Source: Pyrinomonadaceae bacterium (lineage in GTDB: Bacteria > Acidobacteriota > Blastocatellia > Pyrinomonadales > Pyrinomonadaceae). Taken from it: DNA of 7,243 nt. Position numbers and translations under genes: made by a program. Below the pieces are notes generated by a model. The model was not told the origin of the DNA, ran no database searches, and saw only the letters and a program-made list of their open reading frames with translations. The DNA is taken from the NCBI GenBank assembly GCA_025937955.1, contig JAICQI010000292.1:1-7243 (forward strand). Reading direction: 5' to 3'. Shown one piece after another: positions 1 through 6,509 of this stretch; the first letter of the stretch is position 1; each line of letters begins with the position of its first letter.

Positions 1-114
1 GAACGCGGTCGAAATCTGCGACAGCCAACGGCACGAATGCTCTGCGCAGGTGCGGATTTGCTCAATCGGAATCTCCGTGTCATAGCCGGTGATGAAGCCG
101 TTCTCAGAAGGTAA
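1..114 (+). CDS. Possible 3' end of a gene cut by the window edge (frame unresolved)
   Basis: No protein family is recognised here. Three readings compete. One plus frame stays open from base 1 to a TAA at 112-114 that lies in the left arm of the terminator hairpin. A second plus frame, with more coding-like third positions (mostly G/C), ends at TAG 83-85. A minus-strand frame is also open from a GTG near 128 to the window edge and has fairly high GC at third positions. The plus orientation is preferred because the hairpin just downstream has its T-rich tail on the plus strand, which would place this gene convergent to the M28 peptidase gene. Too little sequence is visible to assign a function. 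Confidence 0.25.
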   Translation, partial: ERGRNLRQPTARMLCAGADLLNRNLRVIAGDEAVLRR

Positions 115-145
115 GGCCACTTCGCAGTGGCCTTATCTTATTTCT
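112..145 (+). terminator. Intrinsic terminator between convergent transcripts
   Basis: A perfect 10-bp inverted repeat, TAAGGCCACT (112-121) and AGTGGCCTTA (126-135), encloses the tetraloop TCGC. It is followed on the plus strand by the T-rich tail TCTTATTTCT. The tail fits termination of a plus-strand gene entering from the left edge. On the minus strand the hairpin lies 47 bp past the M28 peptidase stop codon but is followed by only a weak T run, so it may serve both directions, less well for the peptidase. Confidence 0.75.
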
Positions 146-181
146 AATGGGTTTACCAACTCAAACGTTAACGCCTGAAAG

Positions 182-1930
182 TTACGGCGTCGAGGGGCGG
201 CTCGAGGCGCCTCTCATCATCTCGTCACGCTTGGCTTTGAATTCTGATCCCGCTTTCCATTCCGGAAACTTGTCGGCTTGCGCCACTCGATATCCGATCG
301 TCGTCAGCAACTGCGCGTCGTCAACCGCTCCCGTCAGATCCCAGTCAGGTTTAACCTCGTCGGAAACTTTGTGGTAGTCCTTGTTTGTGTATTCGTCGCG
401 CTTCTGTTTGCTGAACGCCGCATCTTTTCCTTCGTAGTCAACCCCGGAATCAGTGTAGAGCGCCGGAACTCCTTGTTTCGCAAATTCGAAATGATCAGAA
501 CGATAGTAAAACCCTTTCTCTGATTCCGGATCGGGATTCACTGATCGTTTCTGTGCAGTGGCAGCTTCGCGCAGCAAATCGATCAAGGTGCTGTTGTCGT
601 CGCCCACCATCGTAATGTCCCTGGTCCTGCCCCACTGATTAACACCATCCATATTGATGTTCGCGAGCGTTTTGTTCAACGGATAAAGAGGATTCTCAGC
701 GTAGTACTTTGCACCGAGTAAGCCTTTCTCTTCGGCCGTAACTGCGAGAAACAAAATGGATCGCTTAGGAGGTGTCGGGAGTTTAGTAAATGCTTCAGCA
801 ATCTCGAGCAATGCGGCAGTGCCTGTGGCATTATCGAGCGCTCCATTGAAAATCTGATCGCCGGTTAGTTTTGGATCGCGTCCCAGGTGGTCCCAGTGTG
901 CCGTGTAGACAACATACTCGTTCTTCAGCGCAGGATCCGATCCTTCGAGCTTTCCTATAACGTTGTTCGAATTGATTTCACGTAGTGTGTTTTTGACCGT
1001 CATGTTTGCTTTCGCGTTGAGAACGACGGGCTTGAAGTCCTTTGACAGGGCGGCTTTCTTCAACGCGTCGAAGTCCTGGCCACTGGCAGTAAACAACTCC
1101 TTAGCGCGGTCGGTCGTGATCCAAGATTCCACCGCCGCACGTCCCATGTTCTTGTCGGGCGTCTGAATGTCGAAGTTCTCACGAGACCAACTGCCGGAAA
1201 CAACTTCATAGGGATAGCCAGCCGGGCCAGTCTCATGAATGATCACTGCCGCCGCTGCGCCTTTTTGCGCTGCAACCTCATATTTGTAGGTCCAACGGCC
1301 GTAGTACGTCATTGCCTTGCCCTTGAACATCTTGTCGTCCAACTTCGCAGCATCGGACGAATCAGGAACCTGAGGATCATTGATCAGCATCACGATGGTC
1401 TTGCCGCGCACGTCCAATCCTTTGTAGTCGTCCCATCCATACTCCGGCGCCACCACGCCGTAACCAACAAAGACCATGTCGGAATTCTCAACCTTTGATT
1501 CAGGAACGAACCTGCGCGAAACAGCAACGTAGTCTTGTGGAAATGTCAGGTTTATCTGCTTGCTGCCGGCAGTGAATGAAGCCGTCGGGACGCCCGTAAA
1601 CCCAACCAGCGGGACCTTTTGAACGTACGTCCCATCCGGATTCCCGGGCTTCAAACCCAGGCGTTGATACTGTTCCGTCAGATACTTTACGGTGAGTTCT
1701 TCACCCTTTGTTCCTGGGCCACGCCCTTCGTACTCATCAGCTGATATGGCCTTGGTGTGTTGCATAATGCCGTCTGCGGTGATTGCGGCAAACGCGGGCT
1801 TCAACTCAGCCGAAACTGCGCTGTCAGATGTAGCGGAGTTTGTGTTCAGGTTGGTCGGAGCGGTTGTACACGCGAGTGTGAAACTAAGTACGGCTGCGAA
1901 CGAGATCGTTGCATGGATCCGCTTGTTCAT
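182..1930 (-). CDS. M28-family zinc aminopeptidase, probable lipoprotein or exported
   Basis: This 582-residue protein is predicted to be a di-zinc exopeptidase that removes N-terminal residues from peptides outside the cytoplasm. The N-terminus has a basic start, a hydrophobic core and a lipobox-like TLAC ending at Cys21, followed by a Thr/Ser/Asn-rich linker. The lipobox is imperfect, so simple secretion is possible. Residues about 150-310 look like the PA-type insert seen in many M28 peptidases (VFVGYGVVAPEYGWDDY near 153). The catalytic domain runs from about 320 to 550. The M28 set is complete: His345 and Asp347 in HWDHLG, bridging Asp366 in GALDNATG, Glu400-Glu401 in the TAEEKG stretch, Asp428 in NMDG and His480 in SDHFEF. 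The start is supported by GAGGAG nine bases upstream. It is transcribed divergently from the beta-glucosidase gene. The family is confident; the exact substrate cannot be read from sequence. Confidence 0.93.
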   Translation of the reverse strand: MNKRIHATISFAAVLSFTLACTTAPTNLNTNSATSDSAVSAELKPAFAAITADGIMQHTKAISADEYEGRGPGTKGEELTVKYLTEQYQRLGLKPGNPDGTYVQKVPLVGFTGVPTASFTAGSKQINLTFPQDYVAVSRRFVPESKVENSDMVFVGYGVVAPEYGWDDYKGLDVRGKTIVMLINDPQVPDSSDAAKLDDKMFKGKAMTYYGRWTYKYEVAAQKGAAAAVIIHETGPAGYPYEVVSGSWSRENFDIQTPDKNMGRAAVESWITTDRAKELFTASGQDFDALKKAALSKDFKPVVLNAKANMTVKNTLREINSNNVIGKLEGSDPALKNEYVVYTAHWDHLGRDPKLTGDQIFNGALDNATGTAALLEIAEAFTKLPTPPKRSILFLAVTAEEKGLLGAKYYAENPLYPLNKTLANINMDGVNQWGRTRDITMVGDDNSTLIDLLREAATAQKRSVNPDPESEKGFYYRSDHFEFAKQGVPALYTDSGVDYEGKDAAFSKQKRDEYTNKDYHKVSDEVKPDWDLTGAVDDAQLLTTIGYRVAQADKFPEWKAGSEFKAKRDEMMRGASSRPSTP

Positions 1931-1939
1931 TTTGGATAG

Positions 1940-1945
1940 CTCCTC
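1940..1945 (-). promoter_or_regulatory. Ribosome binding site of the M28 peptidase gene
   Basis: On the minus strand GAGGAG lies nine bases before the ATG at 1930. It supports this start, which also gives a proper signal sequence. Confidence 0.75.
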
Positions 1946-1972
1946 GATTCCGTTGTTGTATTTGATAGGTGT

Positions 1973-2002
1973 TTTCTATGCCGAAACGTGGGTACAAGTC
2001 AA
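1973..2002 (-). promoter_or_regulatory. Candidate sigma-70-type promoter for the M28 peptidase gene
   Basis: Read on the minus strand, TTGACT (1997-2002) and TAGAAA (1973-1978) are separated by 18 bases, close to the housekeeping consensus (5/6 and 4/6 matches). The leader to the ATG would be about 35-40 bases. This is a consensus match only, with no transcription start evidence. Confidence 0.4.
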
Positions 2003-2016
2003 ATTCACCGTGATGG

Positions 2017-2045
2017 TTGCAGTCCTTTGCATATCACAGTATTTT
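2017..2045 (+). promoter_or_regulatory. Candidate promoter for the beta-glucosidase gene
   Basis: TTGCAG (2017-2022) and TATTTT (2040-2045) are separated by 17 bases on the plus strand. A start near 2052 would leave a leader of about 30 bases with the Shine-Dalgarno site in it. The -35 box lies only 14 bases from the -35 box proposed for the divergent peptidase gene, so one bound regulator could touch both. Confidence 0.35.
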
Positions 2046-2070
2046 CACCTCGGTCGCTTACAAAACCAGC

Positions 2071-2074
2071 GGAG
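2071..2074 (+). promoter_or_regulatory. Ribosome binding site of the beta-glucosidase gene
   Basis: GGAG lies seven bases before the ATG at 2082. It supports this start over later in-frame ATGs (for example codon 24), which would lose the signal peptide. Confidence 0.65.
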
Positions 2075-2081
2075 ACATTAG

Positions 2082-4400
2082 ATGAGAGTAAAGGTTGCGG
2101 TGTGTTTCGCGGTAGTTATCGCTTTGTTTGGCCTGCCGGTAATGGCAAGAATGAGCGTTTCGAAAACACAGCAGAAACTATCGGTTGATCGTAGAGTCGA
2201 TCACCTGCTGGCGCAGATGACGATCGAGGAGAAGGTGGGCCAACTGAACCAACTCTTCTACCTCAAACAGTTCATGAACCCAGAAATGGTTGAGCCCGGC
2301 ATTCGCGAAGGCAAGATCGGCTCTCTCCTGTTCGTCACCGATCCGGCGATCATCAACCGCTTTCAGAAAGTTGCCGTTGAGAACTCGAGGCTGAAGATCC
2401 CGCTCCTCTTCGGGTTCGACGTCATTCACGGCTTCCGTACTGTTTTTCCTGTGCCGCTGGCGATGGCCTCATCATGGGATCCCGCACTGGTTGAGCAAGC
2501 TCAAAGCGTCGCGGCGAGCGAGGCGAGGGCTGTCGGCGTTCGCTGGACCTTCGCGCCGATGGTTGATATCGCGCGCGATCCGCGCTGGGGGCGCATCGTT
2601 GAGGGCGCGGGCGAAGATCCTTTTCTCGGTGCGCGAATGGCCGCTGCTCAAGTGCGTGGTTTCCAGGGTCAGGACCCATCGAGCCCAGGGCGTCTGCTTG
2701 CCTGCATGAAACATTTCGCGGGCTACGGCGCGGGTAGTGGCGGCCGCGACTACGACTCTGCTTACATCGCGGATGCGGAACTCCATAACGTCTACTTACC
2801 TCCGTTCAAAGCTGCCGTCGACGCCGGAGTCGGAAGCGCTATGTCGGCCTACATGAATCTTAACGACGTGCCGGCGACCGGGAACGCTTTCCTCTTGCGC
2901 GATGTGCTGCGCAAGGACTGGGGATTCAAAGGCTTCGTCGTGAGCGACGCCGACTCCGTAGGTAATCTCGTTACACATGGCTTTGCGGAGGACAAAGCGG
3001 ACGCGGCTTATCGCGCCCTGACTGCCGGCATCGATATGGAGATGTCGCTGCCCGGCAACAGTGTCAACATGGCGTATGCGACGAGTCTTGCCAAGCTGAT
3101 CCAGGAAGGTCGAGTGACTAAGGCACAACTCGACGAGGCCGTGCGTCGCATTCTGGAGGCGAAGTTCAAGCTTGGTCTCTTCGACAATCCCTACGTTGAT
3201 GAATCACGTATAGCGACGATTCACAACAACCCCGAGCACAGGCGATTGGCGCGGGTAGCCGCTCAACGTTCGATGGTGCTGCTCCGCAATGAAGGCAACC
3301 TGCTTCCGCTCAGCAAAGGCGACCCAAAAATTTCGTCTGTTGCAGTGATTGGACCATTAGCCGATTCCAAACGCGATATTCGAGGCTCGTGGACTTTCGC
3401 AGATGACGTCAATAGCGCCGTCACTGTGTTCGAGGGGATTCGAGCAAAGGTCAGGTCCTCCGTAAAAGTGGAACATGCGCCGGGCGTAGACATTGCTCGT
3501 GTTTACCCCTCTATTTTCGAAGTAATAAATGGGCGGCGCCCCCCAGGTTGGAGTGAAGCGCAGAAGCAAGCAGAGTTTGAGAAAGCGGTGTCGCTCGCGC
3601 GCTCGTCCGACGTCATTATCATGGTGCTTGGTGAACTTGAAGAGATGAGCGGCGAGGCAGCGTCTCAGTCAACGCTTGACCTTCCCGGCCGGCAGCTTGA
3701 GCTACTCAAAACCATCTCCGGTCTGGGGAAACCCGTGGTGCTCGTGCTGATCAATGGCCGTCCACTCGAGATCTCATGGGCCGCTGCAAACATTCCTGCA
3801 ATCCTCGAGGCGTGGCATCCCGGTAGTGAAGGTGGAAACGCTGTCGCTGACATTCTCTACGGCGATGCTACACCCGGCGGTAAACTCCCTGTGACGTGGC
3901 CACGAAGTACAGGACAGATCCCAATCTATTACGCACACCACCTCACTCAAGAACCGGAGACGAAGAAAAACTTCACCTCACGCTACTGGGACATCCCGAG
4001 CTCTGCTCTTTATCCGTTCGGCCATGGTCTAAGCTACACGACCTTTAGCTTCTCAAACCTGCGCGTGAGCAAGCCGGAAGTAAAAGTGGGCGAGAGCACA
4101 GAAGTATTGGTGGACGTGGAGAACACCGGGCAACGAGCGGGCGAAGAAGTCGCACAGCTTTATATTCACCAACGTTACGGAAGCGCATCGCGACCAGTGC
4201 GCGAGCTTAAAGGCTTCGAGCGCGTCGCACTTGCACCGGGCCAAAAACGAACTGTTCGTTTCACCTTGGGTAAGCAGGAATTAACGTACTGGAGCGGCGC
4301 AGCCAGAGCGTGGGTGCAGGAACCCGCAGTTTTTGATTTGTGGGTTGGTGCAGATGCAACTGCTCCCCTAACGACGACGTTACGTGTGGTTGGGCGCTAA
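2082..4400 (+). CDS. bglX: Glycoside hydrolase family 3 beta-glucosidase, BglX type, exported
   Basis: This complete 772-residue enzyme is predicted to hydrolyse beta-linked glucosyl (or related) residues from the non-reducing ends of oligosaccharides, with retention of configuration. Its length matches periplasmic BglX proteins (about 765 residues in E. coli). Residues 1-22 form a signal peptide, probably cut after V-M-A. The TIM-barrel domain (about 35-365) contains substrate-pocket motifs GFDVIHG (111-117), PRWGR (167-171), GAGEDPFLGAR (175-185) and KHFAGYG (210-216). The catalytic nucleophile is Asp289 in VVSDADS. The second alpha/beta domain (about 395-610) contains the probable acid/base Glu525 in SGEAASQ. 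A fibronectin III-like C-terminal domain follows PFGHGLSYTTF (645-655), with a typical ELKGFERVALAPGQ stretch near 708. No key residue is missing. It is divergent from the peptidase gene and has no close plus-strand partner downstream. The family is certain; cellobiose, laminarin or xylan-derived substrates cannot be told apart by reading. Confidence 0.95.
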   Translation: MRVKVAVCFAVVIALFGLPVMARMSVSKTQQKLSVDRRVDHLLAQMTIEEKVGQLNQLFYLKQFMNPEMVEPGIREGKIGSLLFVTDPAIINRFQKVAVENSRLKIPLLFGFDVIHGFRTVFPVPLAMASSWDPALVEQAQSVAASEARAVGVRWTFAPMVDIARDPRWGRIVEGAGEDPFLGARMAAAQVRGFQGQDPSSPGRLLACMKHFAGYGAGSGGRDYDSAYIADAELHNVYLPPFKAAVDAGVGSAMSAYMNLNDVPATGNAFLLRDVLRKDWGFKGFVVSDADSVGNLVTHGFAEDKADAAYRALTAGIDMEMSLPGNSVNMAYATSLAKLIQEGRVTKAQLDEAVRRILEAKFKLGLFDNPYVDESRIATIHNNPEHRRLARVAAQRSMVLLRNEGNLLPLSKGDPKISSVAVIGPLADSKRDIRGSWTFADDVNSAVTVFEGIRAKVRSSVKVEHAPGVDIARVYPSIFEVINGRRPPGWSEAQKQAEFEKAVSLARSSDVIIMVLGELEEMSGEAASQSTLDLPGRQLELLKTISGLGKPVVLVLINGRPLEISWAAANIPAILEAWHPGSEGGNAVADILYGDATPGGKLPVTWPRSTGQIPIYYAHHLTQEPETKKNFTSRYWDIPSSALYPFGHGLSYTTFSFSNLRVSKPEVKVGESTEVLVDVENTGQRAGEEVAQLYIHQRYGSASRPVRELKGFERVALAPGQKRTVRFTLGKQELTYWSGAARAWVQEPAVFDLWVGADATAPLTTTLRVVGR

Positions 4401-4546
4401 GTGATTAAGAGGATCTTCCCCGTTAATCTCATCACCTTGTCAGAATTTTCCTGCGTTAGCATTCACTTGAAGCTCTTGCACATTTGAGCCAGTTTGCACT
4501 TAGGCTGCTTTTTGTGAGAGATCGAGCGGTAGGGGTCGACCACCCG

Positions 4547-4568
4547 ATTCAGTTGGAACCAATTGAAT
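4547..4568. repeat. 22-bp near-perfect inverted repeat in the convergent gap
   Basis: ATTCAGTTGG (4547-4556) and CCAATTGAAT (4559-4568) are inverted copies with one mismatch and two central bases. In plus-strand RNA the mismatch becomes a G-U pair, giving a 9-bp stem with loop GAAC; in minus-strand RNA it is a C-A mismatch. It lies about 150 bases past the beta-glucosidase stop and 20 bases past the VOC gene stop. There is no clear T run on either side, so it is a poor intrinsic terminator. It could be a 3'-end RNA structure or a protein-binding dyad. The rest of the 4401-4587 gap shows nothing assignable. Confidence 0.5.
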
Positions 4569-4587
4569 GGAAACTTCTGCCCAGAAT

Positions 4588-4962
4588 TCATTCATTATTG
4601 TAACCTTGCACGGCAGCTCGTGGGCCCATAACGAAAATCGTGTTGCCAAAGGGATCGATTAAATCGAACGTGCGCGCGCCCCAGTCTTCGTCCTTTGGTG
4701 GACGCTGCACGGCGACTTGCTGTCGCCACTCATCGTAGTAGGTGTCTGCGTCCTCCACCTCCAGGGAGACACATGCTTCTCTGCCGTGACCGGACATGGG
4801 GCTATCAAGTGTGAGGTAAATCGTTCCTCTCTGCAGACCAAGGAGGCCGTTCCTGCCGTCCTCCGAAATTTCAAAACGAATGCTGAAACCCAAGCGGTCG
4901 ACGTAGAACGATTTGGCGACGCTGAGATCATCCGCCGGAAGTATCGGTGTGGCTCTCTCCAT
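4588..4962 (-). CDS. VOC superfamily (glyoxalase/bleomycin-resistance fold) protein
   Basis: This 124-residue, single-module protein has the vicinal oxygen chelate pattern. Residues 1-10 form a first strand, a helix leads into FYVDRLGF (19-26), IYLTL lies at 48-52, the second half begins with VSLEVEDADTYYDEW (65-79), and the typical closing DPFGN is at 103-107. Such proteins work as dimers in lyases, isomerases, dioxygenases or drug-binding immunity proteins. The usual metal-binding His in the first strand is absent (RATPIL), and the acidic residue often found just after GN is replaced (GNTIFV). A metal-independent binding role of the bleomycin-resistance type is therefore possible. The gene starts 28 bp after the stop of the upstream 330-residue gene on the same strand, suggesting one transcript. 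Its Shine-Dalgarno site is weak (GAAAG-like). The fold is confident; the activity is unknown. Confidence 0.82.
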   Translation of the reverse strand: MERATPILPADDLSVAKSFYVDRLGFSIRFEISEDGRNGLLGLQRGTIYLTLDSPMSGHGREACVSLEVEDADTYYDEWRQQVAVQRPPKDEDWGARTFDLIDPFGNTIFVMGPRAAVQGYNNE

Positions 4963-4990
4963 CGTATTTTCGCTTTCAAATTCGCTTACT

Positions 4991-5983
4991 TTAGTCTTGA
5001 CTCACAAGTTGCCGGATATAGGGATTTGGCGAACCATAGCTGACGATTGCTACGTCAAGCTCCACATCCTTGTAGAGGGTCAAGGCTCGTTGGATTCCCC
5101 CAATGATCCAAGCCGTTTCGTTGCCGAACGCCCCACCGCCAAGCAGCGTGAGAAACAATCTGTTACTACCATTGCGCATCGCATTCAAGATCGCCGTACA
5201 AATCGTTGCCTCATACGCCGCCTCAAGGATAAGCCGTGCGAATGACGCCCATAGATGCGAAGGATGATGGCAACAGGCAACTGGCAAGGCGGAGCAATAA
5301 GCTTGTGACACGGTGTGTCTTGAGTCATTGAGCGTCACTTGTGTATTCCACTGTATGCCGATGCGTAGTAACTGCCTCAATCTATCAAGCTCACTCTCAC
5401 TTGAGGCTTGCAGGCGATGCGCAATCTGGACTAAACCGCTCTCGGATGCCAAAGCATAACCGTTTCTCATTTCCCACAGACGCCTCCTGGTATTTCCCAA
5501 TGCGGCTCCGATGTCCGCAAGACAATCGATTTGGTTAGCTGCTGATTGGCCGGTTTGCCCATTGACGCTGGCAAGGTAGTTACGATAAATCGTCCCAGCA
5601 CCAGCAGCGATAGCACACGCCGGTCCCTGCGTACGATCATGCTCATAAATGCCGACACCACGTTCAGGTGTGACATTCGGAGACACCATTTCAAGCAGAT
5701 TGAACTGGGAAGCGACCTGAAAAAGGGATCCGGCATTCGATACGTTTGTGTGCAAGTGCTGCACATTGGCAACGACTTCGCGTACCGATATTTTTCCGCT
5801 CGTATGCCCACTCGCATGAACACGTTCTCGTAGCTCGGCCAAAGTCGGGGTTTCCAATTGGCCACACACAAATACCTTTCCATTTCCCTGCGATCTCAAC
5901 GTCTGCCCGTCAACGGTGATGTTCTCGCGCACCTGCTGTGGGGACTCTTCACGAACGCCGGTCAATGTTTCAAACCACGTCAT
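4991..5983 (-). CDS. Uncharacterised 330-residue protein, possible macrodomain-like fold
   Basis: No named family is recognised with certainty. The protein appears cytosolic: it has no signal peptide or clear membrane segment. It starts with MTWFETLTGV, followed by a beta-rich stretch with VFVCGQLETPTLAELR (37-52). The centre has LFQVASQFNLLEM (87-99) and QGPACAIAAGAGTIYRNYL (119-137). A helical, charged segment spans about 150-210. The C-terminal part has LTLLGGGAFGN (278-288) followed by a helix, and ends with the strand-like VAIVSYGS (311-318). The order of an Asn-containing N-terminal strand, a Gly-rich loop ending in GGGAFGN and a last strand VSYG recalls macrodomain or PARG-type ADP-ribose-binding proteins; this is inference from motif shape. 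The reading frame is intact, with a poor Shine-Dalgarno site before the ATG. It probably leads an operon with the VOC gene 28 bp downstream. The gene is real with high confidence; the function is open. Confidence 0.8.
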   Translation of the reverse strand: MTWFETLTGVREESPQQVRENITVDGQTLRSQGNGKVFVCGQLETPTLAELRERVHASGHTSGKISVREVVANVQHLHTNVSNAGSLFQVASQFNLLEMVSPNVTPERGVGIYEHDRTQGPACAIAAGAGTIYRNYLASVNGQTGQSAANQIDCLADIGAALGNTRRRLWEMRNGYALASESGLVQIAHRLQASSESELDRLRQLLRIGIQWNTQVTLNDSRHTVSQAYCSALPVACCHHPSHLWASFARLILEAAYEATICTAILNAMRNGSNRLFLTLLGGGAFGNETAWIIGGIQRALTLYKDVELDVAIVSYGSPNPYIRQLVSQD

Positions 5984-6067
5984 CGGAATCTGTTATTCAC
6001 GGCCTTATGACGGTCCGATTTCGTGGAACTGAGTGTGGGAATATTTTGCGTGTCAGCTGATGCATTG

Positions 6068-6337
6068 TTAAGCGGTTTGATCGTCCGGTAGAAGGGTTTC
6101 TTTCCCCTTCCTACTCCACAGCAGTTCTCTACCCTGCCACCGTAAAGGACTCCATCCTACCGCGATCAACTTGTTGTTGGCGACTGCGACCGCAGGTAGT
6201 TCGGTATCGGCGCTCCTGCGCTCTGAAGGTGCAGGGCTGCTCGGCTTCTGTCGGGACGGTGCGGCTACTTGTCGGCCCGCGGACGTACTCGATGCGCGCG
6301 AAAAAATCTCAAATTGCGATGTGATCCTTTGCCTCAA
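6068..6337 (-). pseudogene. Doubtful 89-codon ORF, possibly a degenerate transposase tail
   Basis: The N-terminal half is low-complexity (rich in Ser, Arg, Pro, Ala) and resembles random translation. The C-terminal half contains AVAVANNKLIAVGW (residues about 50-63), which loosely resembles the AVANKLARIxW stretch near the end of IS110-family transposases. No other part of a transposase, no IS ends and no Shine-Dalgarno site were seen. It may be an old remnant or chance. It lies upstream of, and on the same strand as, the 330-residue protein gene, with an 84-bp gap. Confidence 0.15.
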
Positions 6338-6340
6338 TCA

Positions 6341-6358
6341 TTCACATGTCTATGTGAA
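6341..6358. repeat. Inverted repeat TTCACAT-N4-ATGTGAA, operator-like
   Basis: Perfect 7-bp arms TTCACAT (6341-6347) and ATGTGAA (6352-6358) flank GTCT. The form suits a dimeric helix-turn-helix regulator. It lies just upstream of the candidate -35 box of the exported hydrolase gene. The regulator is unknown. Confidence 0.4.
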
Positions 6359-6364
6359 CTGTCT

Positions 6365-6394
6365 TTGTCGAGTTTTGACCTGTGCAGGTCTAAA
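6365..6394 (+). promoter_or_regulatory. Weak candidate promoter of the hydrolase gene with a dyad in its spacer
   Basis: TTGTCG (6365-6370) and TCTAAA (6389-6394) are 18 bases apart, each a 4/6 match to the housekeeping consensus. The dyad GACCTG-TG-CAGGTC (6377-6390) sits in the spacer and overlaps the -10 edge, where a bound regulator would control initiation directly. The leader would be about 110 bases. No transcription start evidence is available. Confidence 0.25.
6377..6390. repeat. Inverted repeat GACCTG-N2-CAGGTC
   Basis: Perfect 6-bp arms flank TG. This is the second of three dyads within 70 bp upstream of the hydrolase gene. A third, AACGT (6393-6397) with ACGTT (6404-6408), includes the 8-bp palindrome CAACGTTG (6402-6409). 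Confidence 0.4.
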
Positions 6395-6497
6395 CGTCAG
6401 GCAACGTTGAAAACAAGAAACGGCGAGCATCGATCACAACCTGGTCGCGGTAGCAAACATACTCAGCTCAGGTTTGACGTGATCGGCTCCGACCTAT

Positions 6498-6503
6498 AAG
6501 GAG
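6498..6503 (+). promoter_or_regulatory. Strong ribosome binding site of the exported hydrolase gene
   Basis: AAGGAG ends six bases before the ATG at 6510. It is the best Shine-Dalgarno site in the window and fixes the start of the truncated gene that runs off the right edge. Confidence 0.85.
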
Positions 6504-6509
6504 ACTCAT

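Larger units (their letters stand above)
5984..6509. other. Long region without a convincing gene
   Basis: This 526-bp stretch lies between the divergent 330-residue protein gene (minus) and the alpha/beta hydrolase gene (plus). It must hold promoters for both. It contains an 8-bp palindrome TCAGCTGA (6053-6060), a doubtful minus-strand ORF (6068-6337), three inverted repeats between 6341 and 6409, and a strong Shine-Dalgarno site at its right end. Short plus-strand ORFs in it have no ribosome site or recognisable protein and are judged non-coding. No good -10/-35 pair was found for the minus-strand gene. Confidence 0.6.

Noticed and set aside
1692..2081. Plus-strand 129-codon ORF whose TAG stop directly abuts the beta-glucosidase ATG
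   Set aside because: Most of it is antisense to the strongly supported M28 peptidase gene, it has no Shine-Dalgarno site, and its product resembles no protein. The stop-start contact appears to be chance.
2472..3128. Long minus-strand ORFs opposite the beta-glucosidase gene
   Set aside because: They are shadows of a confident GH3 gene, with skewed composition and no start signals.
4401..4440. Possible terminator hairpin just after the beta-glucosidase stop (GTGAT and ATCAC arms)
   Set aside because: Only 5 bp pair well, the inner part is mismatched, and no T run follows.
4478..4500. Short direct repeat TTGCAC in the convergent gap
   Set aside because: Two 6-bp copies are expected by chance and have no supporting structure.
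5467..5883. Minus-strand 138-codon ORF inside the 330-residue protein gene
   Set aside because: It is the same strand in another frame, has no ribosome site, and lacks the patterned motifs of the main frame.
6067..6073. GTTAAGC, matching the GTTRRRY core of integron attC sites
   Set aside because: No paired RYYYAAC core with the expected palindromic spacing was found nearby, and there is no integrase or cassette array.
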